Origin: Citromicrobium sp. JLT1363
GTDB lineage: Bacteria; Pseudomonadota; Alphaproteobacteria; Sphingomonadales; Sphingomonadaceae
Direction of reading: 5' to 3'
DNA length: 64,000 bases
Assembly: GCF_000186705.1 (NCBI RefSeq)
Contig: NZ_AEUE01000002.1
Span: forward strand, 1-64,000
The notes beneath the pieces were generated by a model that saw only the letters and a program-made list of their open reading frames with translations, searched no databases and was not told the origin of the DNA. The position numbers were made by a program, and so were the translations under genes. This document shows, piece after piece, positions 42,557 to 51,559 of this stretch (positions within the stretch are counted from its first letter, which is position 1; every line of letters begins with the position of its first letter).

Positions 42557-43312
42557 TCATGTGCCCCCGGGCTCCGCGTCGGACCCCACATCGGGAATGG
42601 GCCTGTGAGTGACCCGATCGCGGAGTAGAGCGTCACCATAGCGCGAAGCCCAGTCGGGATCGCCAGCGCGGATGGCGGTGGCGGACCGGGCATCGGGATC
42701 AAAACGCAAGGTCACCAGGATCGGTGCGCTCCATTCACCCCTGTTTGCGAACCGCGCCGCGTCCATGCGGAAGCGCCGCAGCATGGCCGCCGCGGGGCTG
42801 GCGACGGTTGCCATCTCATACCCCGGTCTTGCGATAACCGCAATCGGCAGCGTCCACGCGATCCGGCGCCACGCCTTCCACCTGTGGAATGTCATCAGAT
42901 TGTCCGATCCCATCAGCCACACGAAGTCCCGTTTCGGGTAGCGGCGCTGAAGCGCGGTGATCGTATCCACGGTGTAGCGGGTGCCCAGTTCGCGCTCGAT
43001 CGCGGTCACGCGGATCGGGGCGCGGCGGGCCTGCTCCACGGCAGAGGTGTAGCGCGCGTGCAACGGCGCCATGCCCTTTTTCGGCTTGAGCGGATTGCCG
43101 GGCGATACCAGCCACCAAACCTCGTCCAGCCCCAGCGCGCGCAGGGCGAAGAGCGAGATGCGCCGATGGCCGCCATGCGCGGGATTGAAGCTGCCCCCCA
43201 GCAGGCCGATACGTGGGCCTGCCTGAGCGGTGCCGCCACGGCCTCTGCGCGAAAATGGCACGCCCGGCCGGGTGAGAGATAGAGAATCGGACAAGGGCGG
43301 CAAAACCCGCAT
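42557..43312 (-). CDS. nadD: Nicotinate-nucleotide adenylyltransferase
   Basis: Converts nicotinate mononucleotide and ATP to deamido-NAD. The nucleotidyltransferase core has GLLGGSFNPAHGGH, the TxGH-type ATP motif, then RYTVDTI and SATAIRAG replacing the ISSTxIR motif. ATG 43312 (251 residues) is given as the start; ATG 43363 (268 residues) is possible. Either leaves 30-50 residues before the core, which is longer than typical NadD, and no clear ribosome site marks the start. It is divergent from the M23 peptidase gene. Confidence 0.91.
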   Translation of the reverse strand: MRVLPPLSDSLSLTRPGVPFSRRGRGGTAQAGPRIGLLGGSFNPAHGGHRRISLFALRALGLDEVWWLVSPGNPLKPKKGMAPLHARYTSAVEQARRAPIRVTAIERELGTRYTVDTITALQRRYPKRDFVWLMGSDNLMTFHRWKAWRRIAWTLPIAVIARPGYEMATVASPAAAMLRRFRMDAARFANRGEWSAPILVTLRFDPDARSATAIRAGDPDWASRYGDALLRDRVTHRPIPDVGSDAEPGGT

Positions 43313-43473
43313 AACGCCGATCGGTTCCGGGAAATTATGATTAATGACAGGTATTTTCACCATTCATCGTAACCAGACTTCGATTCGTCCGAACGACTCG
43401 TCGCAGGATTCGACCGGCCCCATCCCTCTTGTTACCCCCCGCATCGGGACCGGAGCAACGGTTAGGGGTCGCT

Positions 43474-44655
43474 TTGACAAATCGGACGGATGATCGCGTC
43501 ACGTGGGCGCAGCGCATGGAACATTGGTTTCCGGAGCGCGAGTTCTTCATGCGCTCGCAAGGGCAGGTTCGCTTCATCAAGATCAGTTCGGGCCTGCAGA
43601 AGCGGACCGCCGCCCTCGCTTTGACCGCATCTGTCGCCTTCGTCGGCAGCATGGGCGTGATGAGCGTGCTGCAATATCAGTCCAGCCTCGAACGCGCGGC
43701 GCTGATGGAACGCGAGGCCAGCGTGGCCACCGCCGAGGAACGGCTGGATGCCTACCAGGCCGATATCGGCGCGGTGACGCACGATCTGGAAAAGCGGCAG
43801 GACTTCATCGAGGAAATGATGAAGGTCATGCCCGCAGATGCGATCCAGCATGGCTCCAGCGAAGAGGGCGAGACCAGCGAACTCGTCCAGAAGGTTTCCG
43901 CCGCAGTCCCCGAAGCCGAGGCTCTCGCGCGGATCGAGGCGCGGCAGATCGCCTTTGTCGAAGGTCTCACCAATTACGCAGATCTGCGTTCGCAGCAGGC
44001 CATGTGGGCCCTGCGCGAACTCGGGCTCGACCCGCAGAAGATGCTCGCCAGCGCGGAACAGGGGGCCCGGGGCGGCCCGCTGGAAACCGTTTTCGCCGAT
44101 GGCGAGATCGACCCGCGCTTCGAACGTCTCGGCCTCAGCCTGACGCGGCTGGCCGCGCTTGAATCGACGCTGGCGGGCGTGCCGCAGATCAAGCCGACCG
44201 ACGCACCGGCTGCCAATTCGTCCTACGGGCTGCGCCGCGATCCGTTCACCGGCCGTGCGGCAATGCACAAGGGGCTCGATTTTCCGGGCGCGATGGGCGC
44301 ACCGATCTATGCGACAGCGCGCGGCAAGGTGACATTCGTGGGTCGCCGGGGCGGCTATGGTAACGTGGTGGAAATCAGCCACGGGCAGGGCCTGTTAACC
44401 CGTTACGCCCACATGTCGCGTTTTGAAGCGCAGGTGGGAGACCGGGTTGAAGCAGGCGCGGTGATCGGCGCTATTGGCAGCACGGGTCGATCGACCGGCC
44501 CGCACCTGCATTTCGAGGTTCGAGTGAACGGCACCGCAGTCAACCCGCGCACATTTCTGGAGTTAGCCCCCGATGTTCTCAAAAAAGCCCGCCGAAACCC
44601 CGGCCCCAGCAGCACCCGCACGGCCGGCAACACCCAAGGCGACGCCGGTGTCTAA
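43474..44655 (+). CDS. M23 family metallopeptidase, membrane-anchored
   Basis: A 393-residue peptidoglycan endopeptidase. A short cytoplasmic N-terminus (EHWFPEREFFMRSQGQVRF) is followed by a membrane helix at about 45-66, a coiled coil, and a C-terminal LytM domain with intact zinc ligands: AMHKGLDF (H-x(3)-D) and GPHLHFEV (HxH). TTG 43474 was chosen because TTAGGGG lies upstream at good spacing; ATG 43516 is an alternative. Its last 83 bases overlap the bactofilin gene. In other alphaproteobacteria a bactofilin positions such a peptidase for localised cell-wall growth. Confidence 0.9.
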   Translation: MTNRTDDRVTWAQRMEHWFPEREFFMRSQGQVRFIKISSGLQKRTAALALTASVAFVGSMGVMSVLQYQSSLERAALMEREASVATAEERLDAYQADIGAVTHDLEKRQDFIEEMMKVMPADAIQHGSSEEGETSELVQKVSAAVPEAEALARIEARQIAFVEGLTNYADLRSQQAMWALRELGLDPQKMLASAEQGARGGPLETVFADGEIDPRFERLGLSLTRLAALESTLAGVPQIKPTDAPAANSSYGLRRDPFTGRAAMHKGLDFPGAMGAPIYATARGKVTFVGRRGGYGNVVEISHGQGLLTRYAHMSRFEAQVGDRVEAGAVIGAIGSTGRSTGPHLHFEVRVNGTAVNPRTFLELAPDVLKKARRNPGPSSTRTAGNTQGDAGV

Positions 44656-45157
44656 GAACGGCTCTTCCTCGGGCAGCTTCTCCGTCCTCGGTGCGGACGT
44701 CACCATTACCGGCAACATCTCCGCATCGACCGAACTGCATATCGACGGCACGGTTGAAGGCGACATCGAGTGCGCTTCGCTGGTGCAGGGCGAAGGCAGC
44801 CAGATCACCGGTGAGATTCAGGCGGAAAGTGCGCGTCTGGCCGGGCGGGTGGACGGTTCCATCCACGCCCGCGAACTGGTGATCCTGCGCAGCGCGACGA
44901 TCAACGGCGACGTGCATTACGAAGCGCTCACCGTGGAACAGGGCGCCGCCGTGCAGGGCCGCTTCGCCCCGCGCGATGCCGAAAGCCACTCGACGAACAG
45001 CTCCGCATCGAGCCAGGCCTCCACGGACGGCAACGGCGCGAGCGAGACGCAGGCGCCGTCGTCCTCGACCACGGCCGATCTCGGCATCTCGCCCTTCGCG
45101 CCGGACACCTCGGCCGACAACGACCGCGAAAACGCGCCGAGTTCGAACTACTACTAA
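44573..45157 (+). CDS. Bactofilin (polymer-forming cytoskeletal protein)
   Basis: A 194-residue cytoskeletal protein that self-assembles without nucleotides. A proline/alanine-rich N-terminal region (1-30) leads into the beta-helical core (about 35-135) with its repeats, for example GNISASTELHIDGTVEGDI and VTLEQ-like turns. A serine/threonine-rich tail completes it. ATG 44573 lies inside the M23 gene, an 83-base overlap in another frame. Co-production with the M23 peptidase suggests that it scaffolds it at a defined cell site. A strong hairpin follows the stop. Confidence 0.92.
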   Translation: MFSKKPAETPAPAAPARPATPKATPVSKNGSSSGSFSVLGADVTITGNISASTELHIDGTVEGDIECASLVQGEGSQITGEIQAESARLAGRVDGSIHARELVILRSATINGDVHYEALTVEQGAAVQGRFAPRDAESHSTNSSASSQASTDGNGASETQAPSSSTTADLGISPFAPDTSADNDRENAPSSNYY

Positions 45158-45162
45158 TCCCT

Positions 45163-45218
45163 GGACGGGAGGAGCGAGGGGCGTGCTGCCAGCTGGCGGT
45201 GCGCCCCTTCCTCTGTCC
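45163..45218. terminator. Bidirectional terminator between convergent genes
   Basis: AGGGGCG (45177-45183) pairs with CGCCCCT (45202-45208). GGAC (45163-45166) pairs with GTCC (45215-45218) further out, and an inner GCCAGCTGGC palindrome forms the tip. It lies in the 74-base gap between the bactofilin gene and the acyl-CoA ligase gene, which converge here, so it probably ends both transcripts. Confidence 0.65.
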
Positions 45219-45231
45219 GGCGTGCGGTTCT

Positions 45232-46899
45232 TCAGTCCAGCACTTCGGCCCGCAGCGCCTTGCGATCGAGCTTGCCGACCATCGTGACCGGCAGGTCCTT
45301 GCGGATCACCACCTCGTCCACCCTCTCGTGCTTGCCGACGCGGGAATTGAGCCAGTCGCGCAATGCCTCGGCGCTGGGTGCGCGGACATCTGCGTTGAGC
45401 GTGACGTAGGCGCGCGGCACCTCGCCCTTGTAGTCGTCGGGCACGCCGATCACGAGCACGTCGCGGATGGCAGGGTTTTCCTGCAGCACTTCCTCGACCT
45501 GGCTGGGGAAGACCTTGAAGCCGCCCACGGCGATCATGTCCTTGATGCGATCGACGATGGCCACGAAGCCGTTATCGCCAATGGTCGCGACATCGCCCGT
45601 GCGCAGCCACTTGCGGCCCAGGTGCTCCACGAACACCTCTGCGTCGGCCTGCGGCAGGTTCCAGTAACCCTGCATGATCTGCGGGCCGTTGATCGCCAGT
45701 TCTCCCGGTTCGCCTTCCGGGGCAAGCTTGCTGGCATCCTCCTTGTCGAGCAGCAGCAGCCGCGTCTGCGGCAGGACCTGCCCGATGGTGCCGTTCTTGC
45801 GCTGCGCCTCGTAGGGATTGGTCGAGACCACGCCCGAGCTTTCCGTCAGGCCATAGCCTTCGACCAGCCGCACGCCCGTAACCTTCTCCCACTTCTCACG
45901 CAGCGGATCGGCCAGCGGCGCACCGCCCGAAATGCAGATCCTGAGCTGCGAGAAATCGGTCTGCGCGATCCTGGGATGATCGAGCAGCGCCTGGAACATG
46001 GTGGGCACGCCGGGAAAGCCGGTGCAGCGCGCGCGCTTGAGCGTTTTCAGCACGTCGGTCGCATCGAAGCGCGGCACCATCGCGATGGTTGCCCCGCGCA
46101 CGATGCTGCGGTTGAGCACGCAGGTATTGGCGAACACGTGGAACAGCGGCAGCGCGCCCATGATGATGTCGGGCTCGCTGCGGTCGAACGGGTCGATCGC
46201 GTTCACCTGCTGCGCGTTCGCGGCAAGGTTCGCATGGCTGAGCATCGCGCCCTTGGGGCGCCCGGTGGTGCCGCCGGTATATTGCAGCAGCGCAATCTCG
46301 TCGGGCGTGATGTCCAGATGGCGCGGTTCGGCGCGGGGCAGCATATCGCGCCAGTTGACGATTTGCTCGCCGTAAGCGGGCTTCGCGACCGAACCGCTCT
46401 TGAACAGCTTGAGGCCCAGCCCCTTGAACAGGGGCAGCATGTCCGAAAGCTCGCCCACGACAAGCGTCTGGAGAGAGGATTGCTCGAGCACGGCAGCCGC
46501 CGTTTCGTAAAGCTGGGCCGCATCCACCGTCACCAGCAGCCGCGTGCCCGAATCCTCGACCTGGTGGGACAGTTCGTCGACCGAATAGAGCGGCGAGAAA
46601 TTGACCACCGTCGCGCCCGCCATCATCGCCCCGTAATAGGCGGAAAGGTAGATCGGCACGTTGGGCAGGAACAGCCCCACCCGATCGCCCCGCCCGATCC
46701 CGGCCTGCTGCAAGCCTGCGGCGAAACGCCGCGCTTCGGCGTGCATCGCCTGGTAACTGAGCTTGCGACCGAGGAATTCGACCAGCGTGCGATCCGGATG
46801 GGAATCCACCGCCCGCCCGAACAGGGCGGGCATGGTGGTCGTCTCGATGGGAGCGTCCCACGGGCGCGGGTGGTGATAGGGCAGCTTGCTTACATCCAT
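45232..46899 (-). CDS. Long-chain fatty acid--CoA ligase
   Basis: AMP-forming acyl-CoA synthetase of 555 residues, activating fatty acids for degradation or lipid synthesis. The P-loop YTGGTTGRPKG (about 207-217), the VEGYGLTESS region and the C-terminal WLRTGDVATI and hinge GGFKVFPSQVEE are all intact, and the conserved catalytic lysine region VGKLDRKAL is near the end. ATG 46899 is used; the frame is open 13 codons further. It is convergent with bactofilin and 64 bases downstream of trcR. Confidence 0.9.
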   Translation of the reverse strand: MDVSKLPYHHPRPWDAPIETTTMPALFGRAVDSHPDRTLVEFLGRKLSYQAMHAEARRFAAGLQQAGIGRGDRVGLFLPNVPIYLSAYYGAMMAGATVVNFSPLYSVDELSHQVEDSGTRLLVTVDAAQLYETAAAVLEQSSLQTLVVGELSDMLPLFKGLGLKLFKSGSVAKPAYGEQIVNWRDMLPRAEPRHLDITPDEIALLQYTGGTTGRPKGAMLSHANLAANAQQVNAIDPFDRSEPDIIMGALPLFHVFANTCVLNRSIVRGATIAMVPRFDATDVLKTLKRARCTGFPGVPTMFQALLDHPRIAQTDFSQLRICISGGAPLADPLREKWEKVTGVRLVEGYGLTESSGVVSTNPYEAQRKNGTIGQVLPQTRLLLLDKEDASKLAPEGEPGELAINGPQIMQGYWNLPQADAEVFVEHLGRKWLRTGDVATIGDNGFVAIVDRIKDMIAVGGFKVFPSQVEEVLQENPAIRDVLVIGVPDDYKGEVPRAYVTLNADVRAPSAEALRDWLNSRVGKHERVDEVVIRKDLPVTMVGKLDRKALRAEVLD

Positions 46900-46963
46900 G
46901 TAAGCCTGATGAGGCCCCGCGCGCCGCCGCGCAAGCATTTGCTAGGCGGCTGGGCCGAAAATC

Positions 46964-47746
46964 TTAACCCTGATCGCTCGTGTCGACCGCCTCATCCGTA
47001 TCGCTATCGGCTTCGGGAGCGGCTCCGGTATCGAGCGGCGCACCGCTGAGCTGCTCTTCCTCGCTCGCGCGCTTGGCCTGGAGCCATGCGGCGGCTTCGG
47101 CTTCCTGCGCGGCCTCGGCGGCGGCTTTCTCGTTTTCCTGGCGCTCGCGCCGCAGTTCCTCGATCAGCCGGGCCTTGTCGCTCGCTTCGACCTGCGGGTC
47201 GGCAGCGGCATTTTCGAGGCCCGCCTTCTTCGCCGCGGCCTTGACCACCGCATCCAGTTCGCGCTGCGAACACAGGCCCAGCGTCACCGGGTCCTTGGGC
47301 TGGATGTTCTGGATGTTCCAGTGCGTGCGATCGCGGATCGCACCGATGGTGTTGCGCGTCGTGCCGATCAGCTTGGAGATCTGCGCGTCCGACATTTCGG
47401 GGTGGTTGCGCAGGATCCAGGCGATGCCGTCGGGCTTGTCCTGCCGCTTGGAGACCGGCGTGTAGCGCGGCCCCTTGGTGCGCGTGACTTCGGCGGGGGC
47501 CTTCTGCATCTTGAGGCTGTAGCTGCTGTCCGCCTGGCCCTTCTCGATCTCTTCCTGCGTCAGCTCGCCGGCGTAGACCGGGTCGCGTCCGGTATACTTG
47601 CTGCCCGCCAGATCGTCCGCCATGGCCTGCACTTCGAGAATGTGCAGTCCGCAGAATTGCGCGATCTGTTCGAAGCTGAGCCCGGTATTGTCGACCAGCC
47701 AGGTGGCGGTCGCATGGGGCATCAGCGGGGTCGGTTGGTCGGCCAT
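46964..47746 (-). CDS. trcR: Cell-cycle transcriptional regulator TrcR (DUF1013)
   Basis: A 260-residue protein of an alphaproteobacterial family. The N-terminal conserved half runs from TPLMPHATATWLVDNTGLSFEQIAQFCGLHILEVQAMADD to about residue 160 and includes the helix-turn-helix-like DAQISKLIGTTRNTIGAIRDRTHWN, consistent with DNA or RNA polymerase interaction reported for TrcR. The C-terminal part (170-260) is a charged Ala/Glu coil and acidic tail typical of lineage-specific extension. ATG 47746 follows AGGA. A hairpin lies in the leader at 47783-47811. Confidence 0.9.
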   Translation of the reverse strand: MADQPTPLMPHATATWLVDNTGLSFEQIAQFCGLHILEVQAMADDLAGSKYTGRDPVYAGELTQEEIEKGQADSSYSLKMQKAPAEVTRTKGPRYTPVSKRQDKPDGIAWILRNHPEMSDAQISKLIGTTRNTIGAIRDRTHWNIQNIQPKDPVTLGLCSQRELDAVVKAAAKKAGLENAAADPQVEASDKARLIEELRRERQENEKAAAEAAQEAEAAAWLQAKRASEEEQLSGAPLDTGAAPEADSDTDEAVDTSDQG

Positions 47747-47782
47747 GATGGTCATCCTGAAAATGCGTGCCCCGGCAGGTTC

Positions 47783-47811
47783 GGGCGGGGCTGAAAATGA
47801 AAGGGCCGCCC
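47783..47811 (-). promoter_or_regulatory. Hairpin in the trcR leader
   Basis: GGGCGG (47783-47788) pairs with CCGCCC (47806-47811) around an A/T-richer loop in the 172-base region upstream of trcR, about 36 bases before its start codon. It could be a regulatory leader structure; no T-tract or known riboswitch pattern is visible. Confidence 0.3.
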
Positions 47812-47842
47812 CATGCAGGAGCGGCCACGTCGCGCCCAGTGT

Positions 47843-47858
47843 AAGGGCCGCGGCCCTT
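47843..47858 (-). terminator. Perfect palindrome after the glycosyltransferase gene
   Basis: AAGGGCCGCGGCCCTT reads the same on both strands and can form a six-base-pair stem with a CGCG loop. It lies about 60 bases beyond the stop of the GT4 gene and upstream of trcR on the same strand. No T-tract follows, so it could be a terminator or a protein-binding site. Confidence 0.35.
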
Positions 47859-47918
47859 CAGGGCAAGTCAGATCGCGATGCGCGGGTCCGCGCTCTGGAA
47901 GCCGCGGTCAGCCAATGA

Positions 47919-48995
47919 TCAGGGAGTAAGGCACTCGCCGTCGAATTCCTCAAGCCCGGCGAGGAACTGCGCGGTTGCCGCTTCCCAGCTGAACTTCGCG
48001 CCGAAGGCGGCGCACGCGGCCCGGTCGCGCGTCAGCGCGTCGGCAATCGCCTGGTCCAGATCGTCGCCCATCGCGCCGACCTCTTCGGTCAGGATGTCGC
48101 GCGGGCCCGGCACGGGGTAGGCCGCAACGGGCGTGCCGCAGGCCAGCGCCTCGATCATGACGAGGCCGAAGGTGTCGGTCTTGCTGGGAAACACGAAGAC
48201 GTCGGCGTCGGCATAGCAGCGGGCGAGATCGTCGCCCCCGCGTTTACCGAGGAAGACCGCCTCGGGATAGCGCGCCTCGAGGTCGCTGAACGCCGGGCCA
48301 TCGCCCACGATCACCTTGGTGCCTGGCTGGTCGGTCTTGAGGAAGGCCTCGATGTTCTTCTCCACCGCGACGCGCCCGACATAGAGCTGGATCGGCCGGG
48401 CCAGCCCCTCGAAATCGGGTGACAGGCCAAGATCGGGGCGGAACACGGCGAGATCGACGCCCCGGCCCCAATGGTGCAGCCGGGTGAGGCCCTGCGCGCG
48501 CAGTTCCTCGCGGATGCTCTCCGTCGCCACCATCACCCTTTGGGCGGGGCGGTGAAACCAGCGGATATAGGGCCAGAAGGCGTCGGGCGGCAGGTAGGTC
48601 CGCCGGGAGACATAGTCCGGGAATTGCGTGTGATAGGCGGTGGTGAAAGGCACCGCCTTGGCAAGGCAATAGCGGCGTGCCGAAAGACCCAGCGGGCCTT
48701 CCGTGGCAATATGCACCGCATCGGGCTGGAGCTTGGCGAGCTTGCGCCCGACCGTGCCCGGCATGGTCAGCGCCAGGCGGATTTCGGGATAGGTCGGGCA
48801 TGGAACCGACGGATACTGATCGGGCGAGATCACCTCCACCCGGTGCCCGCTCTCGCGCAGGATGTCGCAGGTGGTGGTCAGCGTGCGGACCACGCCGTTC
48901 ATCTGCGGGTGCCAGGCATCGCTGACGATGGCGATCGATTTGGGCGGCGTCCCCACGAGGTCAGCCAGCCCGCCCGGTTCGAGCAGCAGCATCAC
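47919..48995 (-). CDS. GT4-type glycosyltransferase
   Basis: A 358-residue GT-B enzyme of family GT4. The N-terminal domain has IVSDAWHPQMNGVVRTL; the C-terminal donor domain has VGRVAVEKNIEAFL, the K/R donor-binding region GRGVDLAVF and KTDTFGLVMIEALACGTPVAAYPVPGP (E-x7-E). It resembles MgtA/SqdX-like glycosyltransferases that add sugars to membrane lipids. ATG 48995 overlaps the upstream phosphoesterase stop as ATGA. The pair recurs in this lineage and suggests glycolipid or lipid A-related synthesis. Confidence 0.88.
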   Translation of the reverse strand: MMLLLEPGGLADLVGTPPKSIAIVSDAWHPQMNGVVRTLTTTCDILRESGHRVEVISPDQYPSVPCPTYPEIRLALTMPGTVGRKLAKLQPDAVHIATEGPLGLSARRYCLAKAVPFTTAYHTQFPDYVSRRTYLPPDAFWPYIRWFHRPAQRVMVATESIREELRAQGLTRLHHWGRGVDLAVFRPDLGLSPDFEGLARPIQLYVGRVAVEKNIEAFLKTDQPGTKVIVGDGPAFSDLEARYPEAVFLGKRGGDDLARCYADADVFVFPSKTDTFGLVMIEALACGTPVAAYPVPGPRDILTEEVGAMGDDLDQAIADALTRDRAACAAFGAKFSWEAATAQFLAGLEEFDGECLTP

Positions 48996-49927
48996 GCGAC
49001 CGCGCGCGCGGCGCCTTCCTGCCGGTCATCGTCGGGCTCCACGACGGTGCGCCGTGCGATCTCGTCCGCCCATTGAAGCACTTCCATCCGCCCGTCGAAA
49101 TGCTCGACCAGCGCATTGCATCCTTCGACCCAGTCGCCGTCGTTCCAGTATTCGATATCGCGGCCATTATGCTGGAACATGCGGTGTTCGGCAGTGTGGA
49201 TATGGCCGCACACCACGCCGTCGACCCCGCGCTCCCCGGCTGCGCGGGCCACGATTTCCTCGTACTTGGAAATGAACTCGACCGCATTCTTCACCTTGTG
49301 CTTGGCCGCCTTCGACAGCGACCAATAGGGCATCCCGAGCGCGTTGCGGGCCTTGTTGACCCATCCGTTGAGCGCCATCATCAGATGATAGGCGGTGTCG
49401 CCGACGAAAGCGAGCCACCTATGGGTGAGCATCACGGTATCGAACTCGTCGCCGTGCAGCACCATCAGCCGGCGCCCGTCGGCGGTGGTGTGGAAGGCCG
49501 CGCGACGGATTTCGACGTCGCCGAAATTCATGCCGGAAAACGGCCGCACCACCTCGTCGTGATTGCCGGGAATGTAGACGATCCGCGTGCCGCGCTTGGC
49601 GCGCTTCAGGATCCGCCACACGATGTCGTTGTGCGAGGCGGGCCAGTAGAACTTCTTCTTCAGCCGCCAGCCGTCGATGATGTCGCCGACCAGATACATC
49701 GTCTCGCTATCGGTGCTGTCGAGGAAGTCGATCAGCATTTCCGCATTGCAGCCCTTGGTGCCCAGGTGCACGTCGCTGATCCAGATCGTGCGATAGCGGC
49801 GGCGCTTGCCGTCTTCCGGCTCGGGCACGGAGGGTTCGACCGGCGGGAAGCTGGCGACATTGTCGAACTCGCCGGCAAAAGCGGAAAACGCTTTCGGCAA
49901 GCCTGCTGGTGACGTTTGGTCGAGCAT
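48992..49927 (-). CDS. LpxH-like UDP-2,3-diacylglucosamine diphosphatase family metallophosphoesterase
   Basis: A 311-residue calcineurin-like phosphoesterase. Motifs in order: WISDVHLGTKG (D-x-H), YLVGDIIDGW (GD), GNHDE, VLHGDEFD and VVCGHIHTAEH, all expected metal ligands. A short N-terminal extension of about 40 residues precedes the core. In some bacteria these enzymes cleave UDP-diacylglucosamine in lipid A synthesis, but family members also act on other nucleotides. Coupled to a GT4 gene, it may serve glycolipid metabolism. A candidate promoter lies at 50021-50049. Confidence 0.85.
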   Translation of the reverse strand: MLDQTSPAGLPKAFSAFAGEFDNVASFPPVEPSVPEPEDGKRRRYRTIWISDVHLGTKGCNAEMLIDFLDSTDSETMYLVGDIIDGWRLKKKFYWPASHNDIVWRILKRAKRGTRIVYIPGNHDEVVRPFSGMNFGDVEIRRAAFHTTADGRRLMVLHGDEFDTVMLTHRWLAFVGDTAYHLMMALNGWVNKARNALGMPYWSLSKAAKHKVKNAVEFISKYEEIVARAAGERGVDGVVCGHIHTAEHRMFQHNGRDIEYWNDGDWVEGCNALVEHFDGRMEVLQWADEIARRTVVEPDDDRQEGAARAVA

Positions 49928-50020
49928 GGTGGTGGCCGGCCCCTGTTGTTCGTCCAGAACACATCCGGCGAAAAACTGTGGTTTCGCCAGGTTGTATGCT
50001 CCGAGGCTTAGGGGGCCTTT

Positions 50021-50049
50021 GTTACAGCCGACTCACAAAATCGTGACAA
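50021..50049 (-). promoter_or_regulatory. Candidate sigma-70-type promoter for the phosphoesterase-GT4 pair
   Basis: On the minus strand TTGTCA (50049-50044), a 17-base spacer and TGTAAC (50026-50021) give a -35 with five and a -10 with four consensus bases at optimal spacing. It lies about 95 bases upstream of the phosphoesterase start. Confidence 0.45.
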
Positions 50050-50069
50050 TACTGCGAATATCCACAGTC

Positions 50070-51089
50070 TTACCTGTCAGATGAAAGTCCTGATCGTGAA
50101 AGATCCTCGTCGATGGCGAGAACGATTTTGCCGATATGGTCGCCATTCTCCATCCGGGCATGTGCCTTGTCGGCGTCGGCCAGCGCGAAGATCTCGTCCA
50201 TCACCGGGCGGATGGTGCCATCTTCCACCAGCGGCCATGCCTCGCGCGCGATCTCGTCGCGCAGCGCGGTCTTGAACGCGTCCGATCGGGGGCGCAGCGT
50301 CGATCCGGTCAGCACCAGCCGCTTGGACATCACCAGCGCCATGTTGATCTGGGCCTTGAGCCCGCCGAGAACCGCGATGGTCACGTGCCGCCCATCGGGC
50401 TTGAGGCACTTGAGGTTGCGCGACACGTAATCGCCCGAAACCATGTCGAGCACCACGTCCACCCCGTCGCCGCCGGTGATCAGCCCCACGGCTTCCACGA
50501 AATCGGTGGTCTTGTAGTCGATCGCGTGGTCCGCGCCGACGGCCCTGGCGGCATCGCACTTTTCCTCGCTGCCCGCGGTCACGATCACGCCCAGCCCGAA
50601 GGCCTTGGCCAGCATGATCGCCATGGTCCCGATTCCACTCGTGCCGCCATGGACCAGCAGCATCTCGCCATCGCGCGCCATGCCGCGCTGGAAGACGTTG
50701 TGCCACACGGTGAACAGCGTCTCGGGCAGCGCAGCGGCCTCCGCCATGGTCAGCACATCGGGCACGGGCAGCATATGGCCCTCTGGCACCACGCAATATT
50801 CGGCATAGGCCCCGCCCGGCGTCAGCGCACAGACCTGTTCGCCCAGCCAGGACACATCCACGCCTTCGCCCACGGCCACGATCTCTCCCGAAGCCTCGAG
50901 CCCCAGGATCGGCGAGGCGCCCGGCGGTGGCGGATAGTGCCCGGCGCGCTGGATGCAATCCGGCCGGTTGACCCCGGCATAGGCGACCTTGAGCAGCACT
51001 TCGCCCGCGCCGGGACGCGGAACCGCCGCATCCTCCCGAAGGCCGAGAACTTCCGGCCCGCCGGTTTCAGCATAGCCGGTCGCGCGCAT
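50070..51089 (-). CDS. NAD(P)H-quinone oxidoreductase, zeta-crystallin/PIG3-like
   Basis: A 339-residue medium-chain dehydrogenase without zinc ligands. It has the quinone oxidoreductase N-terminal domain (YAGVNRPDCIQRAGHYPPPPGASP), LLVHGGTSGIGTMAIMLAK as the NADPH-binding motif, and the expected C-terminal tail. It is likely to reduce quinones or other electrophiles in the cytoplasm. ATG 51089 was chosen to match the family N-terminus (MRATGY...GGPEVL); a much longer reading frame upstream is an overlap artefact. It diverges from the DUF1192 gene, a common neighbour in this lineage. Confidence 0.9.
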   Translation of the reverse strand: MRATGYAETGGPEVLGLREDAAVPRPGAGEVLLKVAYAGVNRPDCIQRAGHYPPPPGASPILGLEASGEIVAVGEGVDVSWLGEQVCALTPGGAYAEYCVVPEGHMLPVPDVLTMAEAAALPETLFTVWHNVFQRGMARDGEMLLVHGGTSGIGTMAIMLAKAFGLGVIVTAGSEEKCDAARAVGADHAIDYKTTDFVEAVGLITGGDGVDVVLDMVSGDYVSRNLKCLKPDGRHVTIAVLGGLKAQINMALVMSKRLVLTGSTLRPRSDAFKTALRDEIAREAWPLVEDGTIRPVMDEIFALADADKAHARMENGDHIGKIVLAIDEDLSRSGLSSDR

Positions 51090-51199
51090 CGTGTCGGGTA
51101 CGGCTGGCACTGCATTTTCCCCCGTCGCATCCTGTGTCAGCCCGCGCCCTAGCCACGCGCCGCATTGACAGCAAGCGGGACTGGGAGGAGAGTGCGGGG

Positions 51200-51406
51200 A
51201 TGGAAGAAGACGTCGGCCCCCGCCCCACCAGCGATGCGGCCAGCCAGCTGGCTGCCGACGATCTGTCACGCCTCTCGCAGTTCGAACTCGACGACCGGAT
51301 ACGCCTGCTGCAGGTGGAGATCGCGCGGGTGGAACAGTATCGTCTGCGCTATTCCAAGCAGCGCGACGCCGCCGAAGCGCTGTTTTCCAGGAAAAATGGG
51401 GAATGA
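51200..51406 (+). CDS. DUF1192 family small protein
   Basis: A 68-residue protein with the DUF1192 core (LSRLSQFELDDRIRLLQVEIARVEQYRL), a predicted amphipathic helix pair. Function is unknown. ATG 51200 lies just after a GGAGGAG-like stretch, a good ribosome site; an upstream ATG at 51134 would add 22 atypical residues. It diverges from the quinone oxidoreductase gene. A small inverted repeat CCGCCC/GGGCGG (51414-51419 and 51432-51437) shortly downstream may serve as its terminator. Confidence 0.87.
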   Translation: MEEDVGPRPTSDAASQLAADDLSRLSQFELDDRIRLLQVEIARVEQYRLRYSKQRDAAEALFSRKNGE

Positions 51407-51559
51407 GAGCGGTCCGCCCTTCACACCTGCGGGGCGGCAACCAATATTCCTCCGTAGTCGTTCACCCCGCGCTCACTCCTCAGGCACAAACTGGGTCGCG
51501 CGAATCCCCGGTGACAATCCGCAGCTGCCGATCCCGCTGCCAAATCTCGCAGGATACCT

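Noticed and set aside
45199-47049. A 616-codon plus-strand frame opposite the acyl-CoA ligase
   Set aside because: Product is His/Arg-rich without motifs; the ligase on the other strand has complete signature motifs.
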